Shown: positions 35,282-46,635, numbered from the stretch's first letter. The stretch is 64,000 nucleotides of DNA from Tillus elongatus (GCA_964006375.1 OZ023263.1:139274673-139338672), one strand, 5' to 3'. Notes: generated by a model from the letters alone, not told the origin. Numbers and translations: made by a program.

Positions 35282-36180
35282 AAAATATTGAAGTACGTAA
35301 AGTGCAAAGTTCCTGAGTTGAGTCAGGACACCGATTATTGGAAGTTAGTAGTACCACGACAATTTTGTGATTAATGCACAAATTTTACAGCCTACCTCTG
35401 GTCATCCAGAAATATTCAAAACCTACCACAAAAGCGTTACTTTTGGCCAAAGATGAGATCAGATATCATTCGTTTTTATAAGGGTTGTTCTATTTGTGTA
35501 GCACACAAGGTTAAAAAGAAAAGACCTGCTGGACTTATGGGAAGTAGACCGACTATCAGTAGATGTGTTCAGATGTTGAGTACATATTTAATAGGACCTT
35601 TACCCCGATCGTCTAAAGGTTAATCCTACATTGCAGTCGTATGTGACTACTTTAGCAAGTTTGTGTTAACTTTCCCTTTGCGGACACCTTATGCAAAATC
35701 TATGTGTAAACATCTTGAGGAAGATGTCTTTTTGCTATTTTAGGTGCCACAATATATCATGTGACAATGGTGTTTAATACAGAAGTAGGGAATTCCAGCA
35801 GCTTTGTTCTAGGTATAATGTGGAAATTCTCTATAACGCCCTTGATTATGCACAAGATAACTCAATTGAACGGGTAAATCGGGTAATTAAAACTATGTTG
35901 ACGTCTTATGTTCGAGACAATCATCGGAATTGGGATTTGCATCTAGCGTCAGTAACTTGTGCAGTTCGTACCTTGGTACATGAAGTTAATTAAACAATGT
36001 GGAGATGGAATCATGCACAGTCAACCAAGGTAAATTATTTTGCAGTTAGGTTGAGCCCCAAGTGTCTAGGTCCATTCAAGGTCAAGAAAAAACTAGGCTC
36101 ATGGACATATGAACTAGCTGACCAAAATGGTCGCTCGAAAGGAATTTGGCACGTAAAAGACTTATGATCAGGACCGGATG
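35282..36180 (+). pseudogene. Integrase remnant of the decayed gypsy element
   Basis: Scattered integrase blocks are readable across frames: a zinc-finger region near 35400-35520 (YHSFL, STQG), a core region near 35570-35900, and a C-terminal domain near 36050-36160 (LSPKCLGPFKVKKKLGSWTYELADQNGRS). Stops are frequent. It is followed by the purine tract and 3' LTR. Confidence 0.65.
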
Positions 36181-36219
36181 AAAATTTGGAATACATTTTC
36201 ATTTTGTAAGGGGGAGAAT

Positions 36220-36339
36220 TGTGACGATAAATTAATTTTATAAGTCTATTTAGAAAGGATACGTTCCTGTTAATCATAAGTATTTTTGTAACAGTTTTAG
36301 TTCTATCAGCTACAGTCTGTTGGTATAATTTCTTCAAGT
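36220..36339 (+). repeat. 3' LTR (at least its first part) of the decayed gypsy element
   Basis: It starts TGTGACGATAAATT after the purine tract and matches 32662-32784 over about 120 bp. The 3' end of this LTR is not defined and may extend several hundred bases, since no full 5' partner exists. Confidence 0.7.
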
Positions 36340-37364
36340 AAGTAAAAATTCAATATGATGTTGTCGAGTCTCGTTTCAGATATCACCTGTAGTTGTTTAT
36401 TTTAGTTAAAGTTGAATTCATTATCCTTTAGGCAATTTGTCGTTGATTTTCCTGATACCTATATGTTTTGCTTTGTTTAATTTAATTCTGTAATATATTA
36501 TTATTATGTTATTATGAAGTGTTAGGTTAATATAAGGAAACATAACATTCAAAACCTACCTTGTTATGATAGAAACTGCGAGAAATGCTACATTATCTTT
36601 AGTTTTCTATTTAATTAGAATGTTTGCAATTTTACTGAAACTCAAGTGTTGTGATTTGTTCACATTCAAATGACAGGATATATTCAATGTAGGTCAAATG
36701 GCCAGTTGTCATGTCAAATCTCAACTTGTCAGTGCTGCCAGTCTGAGATTGAACTTCCCTCCGCCTACAAAAGTAGTACCTTGTTCTTTTAATTTTAATT
36801 TCTAAGAATTGTTTAGTATGGGGAATTGTTTTGTTCGTATGCAGGGTATTAGCAGTTATTTCTTGTTATACAGGATGCACTACATGTTTAAGTCTGCATT
36901 TATTTATCGGCCCTCATTTCTAGTGCACTATGATTGTCAGTTGGTATGGCGTAGGATTCTCGGGGATGAAAAAAACCGCGCATAAAATTCGGTTTGAAAA
37001 AACAAGAAAATAATCAGAAAGAAGTCTTTTTTTGCCCTGATAGTTAAGCAAGCCACGTGGGCCTTCTTTTACATGTTGGCTTTTCTTCTGGAAACCACGC
37101 TGAGTCGTTTAAGAGTTTTACTCTATCAAATTTTATTTGGACTTAGTATTCACGCGGTTTGAAATATATCACTGTCTTTTGACTTGAGTTTGATTAGTTG
37201 ATATCGTCTCAATATTGGTTGGTGACAGTAATATAGTCTCAAAATATTCAGGATAATCACAGAAGAAGACAAATAAGCTGCGGAATTAACATCTTTTGGT
37301 GAGGTTTATTATTCATACTCATCCTTTCTTTTGACTATTCCATATTTTATTGGAATTTATAGGC
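36340..37364. other. Noncoding stretch, possible remainder of the gypsy 3' LTR
   Basis: No frame or known repeat was identified. 36340-36800 could be the rest of a long LTR (it contains GCCTACAAAAGTAGTACC near 36760, resembling a weak core promoter), but nothing pairs with it in the window. Confidence 0.35.
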
Positions 37365-37370
37365 AAGTTG

Positions 37371-37393
37371 TGTGTGTGTGTGTGTGTGTGTGT
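37371..37393. repeat. Short (GT)n run
   Basis: About 23 bp of GT dinucleotides lie at the left edge of the GC-rich block. Confidence 0.9.
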
Positions 37394-37667
37394 TTTGTTT
37401 CTTTAACGTCGGCTTATTTCCGCGACTATGGCCAACCACCGACGCCAGGGAGCAGTTTCACCTCACTATCCTGGAAATTTTGCCGAAACCCTGCCTTTCT
37501 GTAAGGAGGGTAGGGATCTTTATCGTGCCCAACATCGCATGGACACGGGACCGGCGGCTTTACGCCTCCTCCGAAGAGCGGAACGTGCAGACATTCAACT
37601 TGCTCAAATACAATGCCAGAACCTCGGTTGATGTTAATGTTACAGTTTGTACTGAAAAAGTGAAAGG

Positions 37668-37735
37668 AGAACGCTGGGATCGAACCCAGCACCCTTCGGT
37701 TCAGAGGCACACGTTCTTACCCCTGAACCGAGGGG
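37668..37735 (-). repeat. tRNA-like sequence within the R1-like 5' region
   Basis: On the minus strand, GCTGGGTTCGATCCCAGC forms a perfect T-arm with a consensus box B. A box-A-like GGGGTAAGAACG lies upstream, and the middle loop contains CTCTGAACC, recalling a CUG anticodon. No clean acceptor stem was found. It may be a tRNA-derived head or internal promoter captured by the element. Confidence 0.5.
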
Positions 37736-38325
37736 TATGGTTACTTAGCCTGGTCGTGCGCTGGTCGTTCTCTCATGTGATCGACGTGTGACTTGGCTAC
37801 TGGACTCCTAGAGGCTGGCTCCACGTGCCACCCCTGGCGCGACTGTCGGCAATGGGAATAACGCCCAGGGCTGATGGTTTACTAAAGTCTCACTCCTTCT
37901 TACACACGCCACATACGCATACAGACACAGACACGACACACATAGATCGGGTTGGGGGCTTCTCGGGCTTCGGCGTGGACTCCGAGCGGAGCTTGCTCTG
38001 GACTGGCAGCGCTGTGCAAACCAGGTCCAGCACACTTGGCGCCGTTTGGACAGTACAGGGACCCACCCTTGCCTTGGCTGGCGTAGGGGGCTGCTCTATC
38101 ATCCACTCGAAAAATGCTCGATCGTGCCAGTAGCACTGGGTAGCTCCGGAACAGGGGGTTAGCTGCACGCTTCGCGTCGCCACGGCGTGGCCGCAAAGCC
38201 GCTCTTAACGGAATTAAGTCTCATCATGGAGGAAGCGCCGGCGCGCGGTGGGGTGATCTCCCGTATCTATACGCTCACCAAACCATAAGCATACCATCAC
38301 ACATAAAACCGAATTTTTAGCAACC
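37736..38325 (+). other. 5' noncoding region of the R1-like LINE
   Basis: GC-rich sequence with a CACA-rich run near 37904-37945. Frames are open on both strands because of composition, but none has a protein signature. Confidence 0.5.
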
Positions 38326-39036
38326 ATGAATAGTCGGCAAGAAGAAGATGGTAAGGTGCCAAAGACCAGTGAGGAGGCAGAAGATAGATATATCCCTGTA
38401 TCTCCAAGTAGCTCCAGCAGGGAACTGGAGGAAACGTCTTTGGCTCTCCCGTCGTGGTGTCCAGGGTGGAACCATACGGTTCCGCCGGGGACACTGCTGC
38501 CACTGGGAGCGACGAGGGGCGAACTTCGCTGGCTACGAGTCCGGCCGGGTCCATGGACGTGTCCATGGGAGGGGTAGAATACGAGGAGTCGCGAAGGAAG
38601 TGTAGGAGGGAAAGAAAAAGGAAGTGGAGAGCCCAGAAAAGGAGGCGAGAGAGGGAGGAGCTGAAGCAGCGGTGTCGTCGGGGTGCTGTTGGCCCTTAGA
38701 GGCGCAGGCTGCTACGGCAGCGGTGGCGTCGCAGGACGTGCAGCAGCCGCAAATCCCCTCTGCCTCTGCGGCCGGTCGGGTTGCTTTCGAGCCGGGGAAC
38801 CCTCAGGGATCGTCAAGGCGAGAGGCAAGGTAGTGAAAGAGATTGTCCTGCCGACGGGACCGGGCGAGGGTCGCAGAGAAGGGGAGGGGCTGAAAGGCCC
38901 TACCCCTAGAGCGCCCTCCGGGCGTTCGACAGAGAAGCAGAAACAAAAGAGGGATAAGAGGCATCAGCCCACGGGGACGAAAGCTGGACAGGCGGCCACC
39001 GGCACAGGGAGGACCAGGCTGGCGGCTGTATTTTGA
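38326..39036 (+). pseudogene. ORF1 (Gag-like) remnant of the R1-like LINE
   Basis: An ATG at 38326 opens MNSRQEEDGKVPKTSEEAED, after which the signal shifts between frames. A strongly basic stretch follows (RRKCRRERKRKWRAQKRRRE near 38585-38650), then another basic region near 38930-39000. The position before the endonuclease and the basic nature fit LINE ORF1. No zinc knuckle is readable. At least two frame changes occur. Confidence 0.55.
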
Positions 39037-39069
39037 GTTAGTGACTCTGAGTGTAACCAGAGTTCCGAC

Positions 39070-39998
39070 ATGAAGTGCAGTCGCCTTCGCCCGGCCCGCG
39101 AAGAACGCGCGAACGGGCTCTGGCCAGAGGAGGTCCCCGCCCGGGCGGCGTCGCGATTAAATTCTCGGGGCTACTGCGGGTGGCCCATATCAACCTACAG
39201 CATAGCCGGGATGCCACTGTGGAGCTGGCAAAGCTCGTCGCAGGCGCCAAGGCGGCGTTGTGTTGATACAAGAGCCTTATGTGTATAGGAAGCAAGTGAT
39301 AGGGCTTGGAGGAATCGGCTTCAACATCATAGTTGGTGGCGAAGCAGAGGAAGAACAACCTAGGACATGCATACTGGCGTCGAGGGATCTGGACGTGATG
39401 TTGCTGCCGCAGCTCGGGTCCAGGGACGCCACAGCAGCTGTCCTGGAGTATAAGGTGAATAATATTGGGCTTAAGGTTATGATGTGCAGCCTTTTTGTTC
39501 CCAACGATCGGCAGGGGGCTGCCTCAGTCAGAGGAATTTGTGCGTTTTGTCGTTTTTGCGAGGGAACATGGGTTACAACTGATAATAGGCTGCGATGCCA
39601 ATTCTCACCACATATTGTGGGGCAGCACAAATACCAACCCACGCGGTGAGGCTCTACTGGAGTATTTGGCTACAACGAACCTAGAGGTATTAAATAGAGG
39701 TACAGCTCCAACGTTTGTCAATCGCATCCGGCAGGAGGTGATCGACATCACGTTAGCGAGCAGAGGACTAACGGAGAATATATCTAACTGGAGGGTGACG
39801 GAACACATATCAATGTCTGATCATCGTATGATCAGCTTTGAATTGGATGTGGACCGTGATAGGACTCCCACCAGGAGAAATCCAAGGAAGACCGACTGGG
39901 ATGCCTACGTAACAGGCCTTGGAGGGTCGCCAAGGAGCCCAGAGGGGAGAAGACTCCCTATAGAGGCGTTAGATAGAGGTCGAGGTCCTAGAAGGTAG
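39070..39998 (+). pseudogene. Endonuclease domain (EEP fold) of the R1-like ORF2
   Basis: Domain motifs appear across frames: start INLQHSRDATVELAKL, catalytic Glu in LIQEPYVYRKQVIGLGGIGF (about 39260-39320), then IIGCDANSHHILWGS (about 39590-39635), VIDITLASRGL (about 39740) and SDHRMISFEL (about 39818-39845). These are the hallmark residues of the LINE endonuclease that nicks target DNA. Frames change near 39260 and 39540, so the protein is broken. Confidence 0.8.
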
Positions 39999-40002
39999 AA
40001 TA

Positions 40003-40545
40003 ATGCCAGCCTACGAGGCCGCGTCCCCACTTAAAGGGGAACCGTCCATCAAAGTCAGATGGTGGAACAGGGATCTGGCCGTACTACGCGGGCGGACTCG
40101 GAGGGCCTTAAACCGAGCCGTCCGAGAATCGAGTGTAGTGGCCTGTGACGAATTTAGGACTGCCAGAAGGGAGTTTAAGAAGGAACTGCGAAGGAGTAAA
40201 CGAGCTAGTTGGAGCGCGTACTGCGGGGAAGTCAACTCCCTGCAGGACGCAGCCAGACTGGTAAGGGTACTCGAACAGGAGGTAGGCAGTAATGTAGGAT
40301 CCTTAAGGAAACCAGACGGGATCTGGACAAGCACCGGTGAGGAGACCCTGCATCATCTCGCCGAAGTTCACCTCGTGGGCGGTGGAGCCGTCAAGGGGGC
40401 TGCCGACTTGGGACGGTGGACGGTCCTGAATGCGGAACGGCAGCTGGCAGAGGGGGTAGTTACGGATGGCTCTATAGCCTCGGCGGTGGGCGAGTTCGCT
40501 GGACAAGGCGTACAGGCTAATCAGCCTTACATCATTCCTGCTTAA
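40003..40545 (+). pseudogene. Endonuclease-RT linker of the R1-like ORF2
   Basis: This 180-codon frame has VRWWNRDLAVLRGRTRRALN and SKRASWSAYCGEVNSL, the typical stretch between endonuclease and RT in R1-type elements. It ends at a stop next to the RT frame. Part of the RT N-terminus between them appears deleted. Confidence 0.7.
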
Positions 40546-40985
40546 GGCATTAGAAAAGATAGTAAATAGGTTTATGTTGGGAGGGATCCTAAAGGATCAC
40601 CCCTTCCATAAAGGTCAGCACGCGTACCAGCGGGGGACGGCGACGGAAACGGCGCTCCATGCTGTGACACGGAAGGTGGAAAGGGCCCTATACTACGGGG
40701 AGAGCACATTAGCTGTGTTCTTCGATGTGGAGGGGGCCTTTTATAAGGCAAGGACGGATATAGTCTGTACCGCCCTACTGGATAGGGGAACGCTGAGGTC
40801 CCTAATAAGTTGGGTGGCGAGCATGCTGGAGGACAAGAGAGTTTCGCTGACCTTGAGGGGCCGGGGGTTGGACGTTTGGGGTGACGGGCGGCTGTCCTCA
40901 GGACAGCTGCCTTTCGCCCCATCTATGGTGTCTGGTCATGGACGGCCTCTTGGAGCGACTCTCCGAGAATGTCTTCTACGCTCAA
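40546..40985 (+). pseudogene. Reverse transcriptase N-terminal part of the R1-like ORF2, truncated
   Basis: It starts at LEKIVNRFM and continues GQHAYQRGTATETALHAV, motif A VFFDVEGAFYKA and motif B RGCPQDSCLSPHLWCL (the latter in another phase near 40885). The sequence ends at about 40985 before the YADD motif, where P-element transposase sequence begins. Confidence 0.8.
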
Positions 40986-42365
40986 ATGAAAAATGCAAGG
41001 CTCAAATGCAAAATGTTAAATTGGCAGCACAATTGTTTTCAAACACAACTGCTACAGCATTGAAGCATTACATCCCAGGGAAAGACCAAAAGGCAAGTGT
41101 TGCAGCTGGCGATATTTTCCAGCTGGTGAATAATTGGTTCGATATTAAGAATTGTTATTCACCATCGACCTCAATTCCAAAAAAAAAAAAACCATATGGC
41201 ACCAATTTAGTCTTGCAGTATGAATTTTTAAATAAAATGGTTTCTGTAATTAGTGGAATGACCTGTATAGGCAAAAAGAGCTTGCAAATGTTTCAGCGTG
41301 GAATAATAATGTCGGCAAAAGCTTTACAAGGCTTGTATGAAGATATAAAGGAAGAGTATGCTATTCAGTATATTTTAACCCATAGGTTAAACCAAGACTG
41401 TTTAGAAAATTTTTTTTGTCAGGTGAGTGTGAAAACCTAATTTGCACTTAAATAGTATGTATTTTTTAGTTGTTAATTGATTGTTGTTGCTCTTACTTAA
41501 TAAAACCATTTAATGCTAGATGCAGACGTAGAGACTTTTTCTCTGATTTCATAAGTGTGAAGCCAAAAAAAGTTTACATGTGTATTTTATTTAGTTTATT
41601 CAATTTTCAGGCCAGAACTCGTGGAAGACTTCATGACCATCCATCACCATTGAATTCTATGTATAAAGTAAGAATGATTCTTTTAGAAAAAAATCCTGGC
41701 CTGGTGACTGCTCATTCAAATGTGGAAATTTCTCCAGGTGCAGAAAATGTAGAATACTTACTATCTATTGATGTGAAACAAGCAAAGCTTGGTAATATGA
41801 AACTTGCAGAGGAAAATTTTGAAGATCAGCTCGATGACAGGATGGACTTTGCAAGTACCACATCATCCAGCAGTATACACTCAAAGGATAGCCTAAGGAG
41901 AGAATCAGAAAAAGATGGCTTAGCATACATTGCTGGCTATTTAGCCAAAAAAAGATAAAAAACATCATCCAGATTTGGGAGAATATACATCTAAAACAAA
42001 TGAAGGCATAAACCTTCATAGTTATAGCCATTTTCCTTCATGTATTCAAAACTTAACTTTTGGTGGTTTGATCCAACCATCGGGTTAATGGTTAGATCAT
42101 GTCACCAAAATAAATACATATTTTCAAAAACTGCATAGTGACAGTTTTAATTTAGGAAAAACGTTGTTAACAAAACCTATGACTATATACTTGGCAGAGT
42201 TAACGAAGTCCCAAAAGAACTTGTATCTTCATTTTGTAGACAAAGGATGTTTGTAAGAATTAGGTTCCCTATTATAAACAGAGAAGAAAAGCAAGCAGAA
42301 AAAAGAAAGACTTCTGCTGATATTTACCGAAAAAAATTATTAAAAAATGAAAAAGCTGTAATTTA
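40985..42365 (+). pseudogene. P-element/THAP9-like transposase, C-terminal half with intact intron
   Basis: Exon A (about 40985-41422) encodes a segment typical of P-type transposases: VKLAAQLFSNTTATALKHY, LQYEFLNKMVSVISGMTCIG, LEEN-type region RLNQDCLENFFCQ. A GTGAGT donor at 41423 and a TTTTCAG acceptor ending at 41610 join in phase to exon B (ARTRGRLHDHPSPLNSMYKVRM). Exon B continues to LAYIAGYLAKK, after which stops appear. Further matching blocks run to about 42365 (FCRQRMFVRIRF). The N-terminal THAP and GTP-binding parts are absent, replaced by the R1-like LINE. A domesticated THAP9 gene is less likely because of the stops. Confidence 0.8.
41423..41610 (+). other. Spliceosomal intron in the P-like transposase
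   Basis: This 188-nt intron has donor CAG/GTGAGT and acceptor AATTTTCAG/GCC after a pyrimidine-rich stretch. It falls between codons, and protein similarity continues across it. It contains stops in every frame. Confidence 0.75.
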
Positions 42366-43125
42366 AATATTTTCACATGTATTTTTACATTTTTGCAATA
42401 GTAAAATAATTTATTACATAACTAGTGTGAAAATTGTAGCAGTGACTGCAGAAACACAATGAATGCTAGAAATACACTTTCCAACAAGTTATGTACTAAT
42501 CATAAGCGATTTCACTTCATTAAATCAAGCCACTTTAGTCAATTTATAGCTCATTAGCTCATGGCTTGACTTCCAAGAGTTGTATTGAATCATAGTTTGT
42601 AGTTACTCTCAAATATTGAATCTTTAGGTGCAACATTAAGTAAGAGTCACCAGAATCCCACACAAACAATTTTTTTATAGATTTTATTCAAAACAAACAT
42701 GAAGAAAAATTTAATTTTTTTGATACAATCAAATGGAATTTAAAAAAACAAAAAAAGTCTTAAAGCAGCATGGTAGCTAATTTTCATAAAAATCTTTCAC
42801 AACCAAAAGATCCCAAAAAAGTCGATAATGCTGTTGTCACATACTAAAACTGAATTTCCTTGGTTGAAAGACAATAAAAGTTATTAAAATTTGAAACAAT
42901 GTATATGATAATGCGCTCTCATAATACAGAAAGTAAAAGTTATTAAAAATATTGATACAATATTTATGATAATGCGTTCTCATAACACACTTTCTGCGTC
43001 TAAACGTTTAACTATTGGTTGCCTGGTTGTATATAGTTAATCCATTTATCATTTTACTGGCCAAAGATAGTGATTTTTTCAAATTTCTTGAGTTAAAAAA
43101 TTATAACAAATTTAAATTAAACTAT
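42366..43125. other. Noncoding stretch, nothing recognised
   Basis: AT-rich DNA after the P-like fragment. Two words near 42900 and 42960 (gataatgcgytctcataa) repeat, a diverged local duplication of about 60 bp. No P-element inverted repeat was seen. Confidence 0.4.
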
Positions 43126-43610
43126 GTGAAAACTGGAACCTGTGATGAATACTGATAAGTACACTTGGAGAACCCAAATCACCACAACATATATTTTAAA
43201 GACCTTACGATCGTTTCGCCGACAAAGTCAGCGTCACCAGAGGATGAAAAAATCTAAAATTAAATCAACAGCGACAGGGTATTTATATCGCACCTAGGTA
43301 GGCAAACTAAAAAAAATTGTAGTCGGCGACCCATCGTTTCTCTATTGTGTCAATATTAAACGGACGAGGTCGAAGAAGTACTTTAATCTTCTGGTTGATA
43401 AATTTATGACCATTCATCTAATTTAAGGATAATGGGCTTAAAATAAAAGGTACCGAGATATTTAAGGAAGCTACACGTTCTTTTTGATCTAAAAATTTAC
43501 TATGTGAATATTGGAGCACTGTGAAGAACGCCGACAAGCACATCTGGCGAACAGACCAATACCAGCCGCTCATCTTTTTTAAAAACCCAAAACGACTGTT
43601 TGCCTCACAA
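43126..43610 (-). repeat. PLE terminal (pLTR-like) sequence
   Basis: The minus strand of 43126-43250 matches 2645-2765. A second, diverged copy of part of it occurs at about 43495-43600 (gtgaagaacgccgacaagcacatctgg against gtgatgaatactgataagtacacttgg), suggesting two terminal units in the same orientation. No PLE coding sequence is attached here. Confidence 0.6.
43203..43243 (-). ncRNA. Hammerhead ribozyme motif of PLE type, one core change
   Basis: On the minus strand, stem I is CCT/AGG and the core reads CTGGTGA (A6 changed to G). Stem II is a full six pairs, GCTGAC with GTCGGC around a TTT loop, including one G-T wobble. GAAA and stem III ACG/CGT follow, and the base at the cut site is A. 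The fold is better than at 2650, but the core substitution would be expected to reduce or abolish cleavage. Confidence 0.55.
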
Positions 43611-43809
43611 TGTTAACTTCAACAAAAGATAAATAATTGAACTAAAATTCTACATAAAAACAAGTATTTATATTGATTTCTTATTCTACAGAAATTGTCT
43701 TTTTCAAATACATTTTCTGTAATGTGTAATAGCAATGAATTATTTAGCACTTCTTTAGTAAGTAAAAAATAATACAAACAATAAATAAAAGGAACTAACA
43801 TGCTCCCTT

Positions 43810-43889
43810 GGTGTGCTCACCCAACTTAGCAACGTCGGGCACAATCATTACTTGAATGAGTGACCACCTAGGAACACAAACACGCACAA
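43810..43889 (+). repeat. 5S rRNA-derived repeat, 3' part
   Basis: It contains the 5S rRNA core order: cacccaacttagcaacgtcgggc, then attacttgaatgagtgacc, then acctaggaacac. This corresponds to the 3' two-thirds of eukaryotic 5S RNA, including the internal promoter region. It is preceded by aactaacatgctccctt and followed by (TA)n, exactly as at 46247-46356. The 5' third is deleted. It is not a functional 5S gene. Confidence 0.7.
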
Positions 43890-43891
43890 AC

Positions 43892-43895
<4 letters not shown>

Positions 43896-43970
<75 letters not shown>
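43896..43970. repeat. (TA)n microsatellite following the 5S-derived repeat
   Basis: About 75 bp of TA dinucleotides directly after the 5S-like segment. Confidence 0.95.
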
Positions 43971-43973
<3 letters not shown>

Positions 43974-45525
43974 CTGAAAAATTGCCCATTATAAACTATT
44001 AGTACATCAGAGTGTAGATAAGACAAATCGTAAATAAATTCCCTATAAATTTCACTATAAAACAAAAAAGAAAACCTTTACGGAAATCTAATTTAATGAC
44101 GTTAGACTCCGATTATTGGTTAAATTAGGTAAATGCTCAGATATAGGTATATTGGGGGCTTATCTTAGCAATAATTGTTGCAATAATTTGACCATAGGTT
44201 AGTAGTAAGTACAATACTTACAGTTTGCATGTGTTGTATATGGGCTCTTTGTAAATTGTGTATATATCCATATCGTTCGACATTTTTTTACACTAAAACA
44301 TAAAATAAAATAAATACATTAATATACAAGCATATTCTCTATTATTGTTAGTCAGTGTTAGTTGAATGAGCAATGATAGGCATAAAAAGCCATGGTTTAT
44401 TACAATAATCATTAATGAAAATTTTGAGATTTATAATAATTTTGGATATTATCTCAGTAAGAGGTTAGATGAGCCAAATATCTATATGCAAATAGATTAA
44501 ACTCTTAATCATGTCAGCTAAACCAAAGAATTATACTCTAAAACAATATTTACCTTGATATAAGTTAGCATAAGATGTGATAAAGACAACACTTTGTATA
44601 TATTATATAAGAAAGTGTTTTTATTTAAGCCAGGGACTAAAGTTTATCAAAGACAAAGTGTTTTATGTTGTGAGACTATCAAGAATTATAGCATTTAAAA
44701 GCGTTTTCGTTTGTAAATTTAGTGATATTTATGTCTAGAAGTAAGGTTATGCCAAATGTTATTTTTAATAATAGGCATCTAAATTATATGATTTGGACTT
44801 ACCGGGCTTTCTAAAGATGCACAGCTGTCAAAAAGGTATTAATTAATTCAAGATAGATTGCTTTGACAAAAGAGGAAACGAGATTCCAGATGAAATTGAA
44901 GACGATTTCCGGACTTCGAAGGTTGGTTGTTAATTATTAGGACGCCAAAACAAGCGTCATATTTTCCTTCGCAAAGAATTTGAATATTTTTTTAATATAT
45001 TGTGTGTAAAACCAGATTTATTGTGCCTGCAAGTAATAGAACAAGTAAGATTCATGTTCACAGTAAGACAATGACTACAGAAAACTATAATATATGAAGA
45101 TAATCACATCCAGGCTTACCTACAAATCCAGCACGGAAAAAAGGTATTTGAAAATTCATTTATTTATTCAAATCAGACCAAGGGAAGGGAATCTCAAGCA
45201 TTAAAGACAGGCAATACTGTCAACGTCTGTCTTTCTATGAGAAATAGATGAGAAAGTTGAAAATTTAACATATATAAAGAAATCAAATTTACATTCTCAC
45301 TATACTTAAAAGGTGTGAACAAGAGAGGGCGCGAGTAGTCTCCAATTCAAAGCATAAAAAGCCATTTTCAATCTTGTAAAACATAACGTCGAATTTCTGT
45401 CACGTAATTTTAATATACCAATTGTTCGTAAAATTTAAGATTTTTAGAGGATCCGATTTAAAACTGCATTTAAATTTCATAAAATAAAATTTTGTTAAAA
45501 TGAGTTATTTCTTTGGATAAATAAT

Positions 45526-45528
<3 letters not shown>
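43971..45528. other. Noncoding stretch, nothing recognised
   Basis: About 1.5 kb of AT-rich DNA with no coding frame, RNA gene or repeat that I could support. Confidence 0.4.

Positions 45529-45605
<77 letters not shown>
45529..45605. repeat. (AT)n microsatellite
   Basis: About 77 bp of AT dinucleotides. Confidence 0.95.
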
Positions 45606-45607
<2 letters not shown>

Positions 45608-46020
45608 ATTTAACTGCATATTAGCAGGCTATTTTTCTCCTAAATAATAGAAACCACTACTGAGAGGAGTTAGAAGAGGCAGAGCCAGGGCAGTAAAAAT
45701 TTTAAAAGGTAAGTTTATTGGTATTTAACTAATTAGGTCAATTACTATTATATTAACTGGCAAGTGAATAATGGGAATATGCAACCAACATTACACTGAA
45801 GTCATATTTTTTGTTACATAGGTATGAATACAAATAATTACAAATCACATTCATAAATATTTATTTAGATTGATAGAATTTGCAGGGTATACATAAACAT
45901 TGTGTGTGAACTGTTAATACAATATAAAAAAATCCTATATTTTAAAATGCAAAAAATAAATGTAAAATCATCATCAATCATACCCATTAAAGATTTAAGA
46001 TCAATTATACAAATTAAAAA

Positions 46021-46169
<149 letters not shown>

Positions 46170-46246
46170 CTCCACTGGCTCCATCCTGCTCAATCTATCT
46201 AAACTAACATGTTCCCTTAGTTTAACTTTTAAAAATGCTGTTGCAC

Positions 46247-46356
46247 GACAACAGCCACACTATGTTGAACACATTGGTGTGCTGACCGAACTTAGCAACG
46301 TCGGGCACAATCATTACTGGAATGAGCGACCACCTAGGAACACAATCACGCACAAA
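46247..46356 (+). repeat. 5S rRNA-derived repeat, near full length
   Basis: About 110 bp align in order with eukaryotic 5S rRNA: gacaacagccacac start, ttgaacacattgg, gctgaccgaacttagcaacg, tcgggcacaatcattact, aatgagcgaccacctagg and aacacaatcacgc. Many substitutions rule out a functional gene. It shares its left flank (aactaacatg-tccctt) and right (TA)n flank with 43810-43889. The two are therefore copies of one repeat, best explained as a 5S-derived SINE-like family or as 5S sequence captured by another element. Confidence 0.75.
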
Positions 46357-46357
46357 C

Positions 46358-46595
<238 letters not shown>

Positions 46596-46635
46596 TTTAT
46601 TTGTTTGCTGTACGTTTGTGATTTCTTATTGGTTT

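Larger units (their letters stand above)
32662..36339 (+). mobile_element. Decayed Ty3/gypsy element, 5' end rearranged
   Basis: Similar sequence at 32662-32784 and 36220-36339 starts TGTGACGATAAA. The downstream copy follows a purine tract (AAGGGGGAGAA at 36208-36218), as expected for a 3' LTR start. Between them lie gag, protease, RT, RNase H and integrase remnants with many stops. The 5' LTR copy passes directly into gag coding sequence at 32784, so the rest of the 5' LTR, primer site and leader are missing. Confidence 0.75.
37365..40985 (+). mobile_element. R1-like non-LTR retrotransposon, 3' truncated, GC-rich
   Basis: This block has much higher GC than the rest of the window. It holds a long 5' region, a decayed ORF1, an apurinic-type endonuclease, a linker, and an RT cut off at about 40985, where it joins a P-element fragment. 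RT motif B (RGCPQDSCLSPHLWCL) and the endonuclease style place it near the R1 clade. The catalytic YADD region is missing. Multiple frame changes are present. Confidence 0.8.

Noticed and set aside
36340..36960. Calling the whole interval a 3' LTR
   Set aside because: No second copy exists in the window to define its end; only the first 120 bp are supported.
37668..37735. A functional tRNA gene
   Set aside because: The T-arm is good but no proper acceptor stem forms, and it sits inside a decayed LINE.
37890..38196. Long minus-strand frames in the GC-rich block
   Set aside because: GC-rich composition opens several frames at once; the coding signal of the LINE is on the plus strand.
46247..46356. 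A functional 5S rRNA gene
   Set aside because: Many substitutions in conserved helices and a neighbouring truncated copy with the same flanks indicate a repeat-derived sequence.
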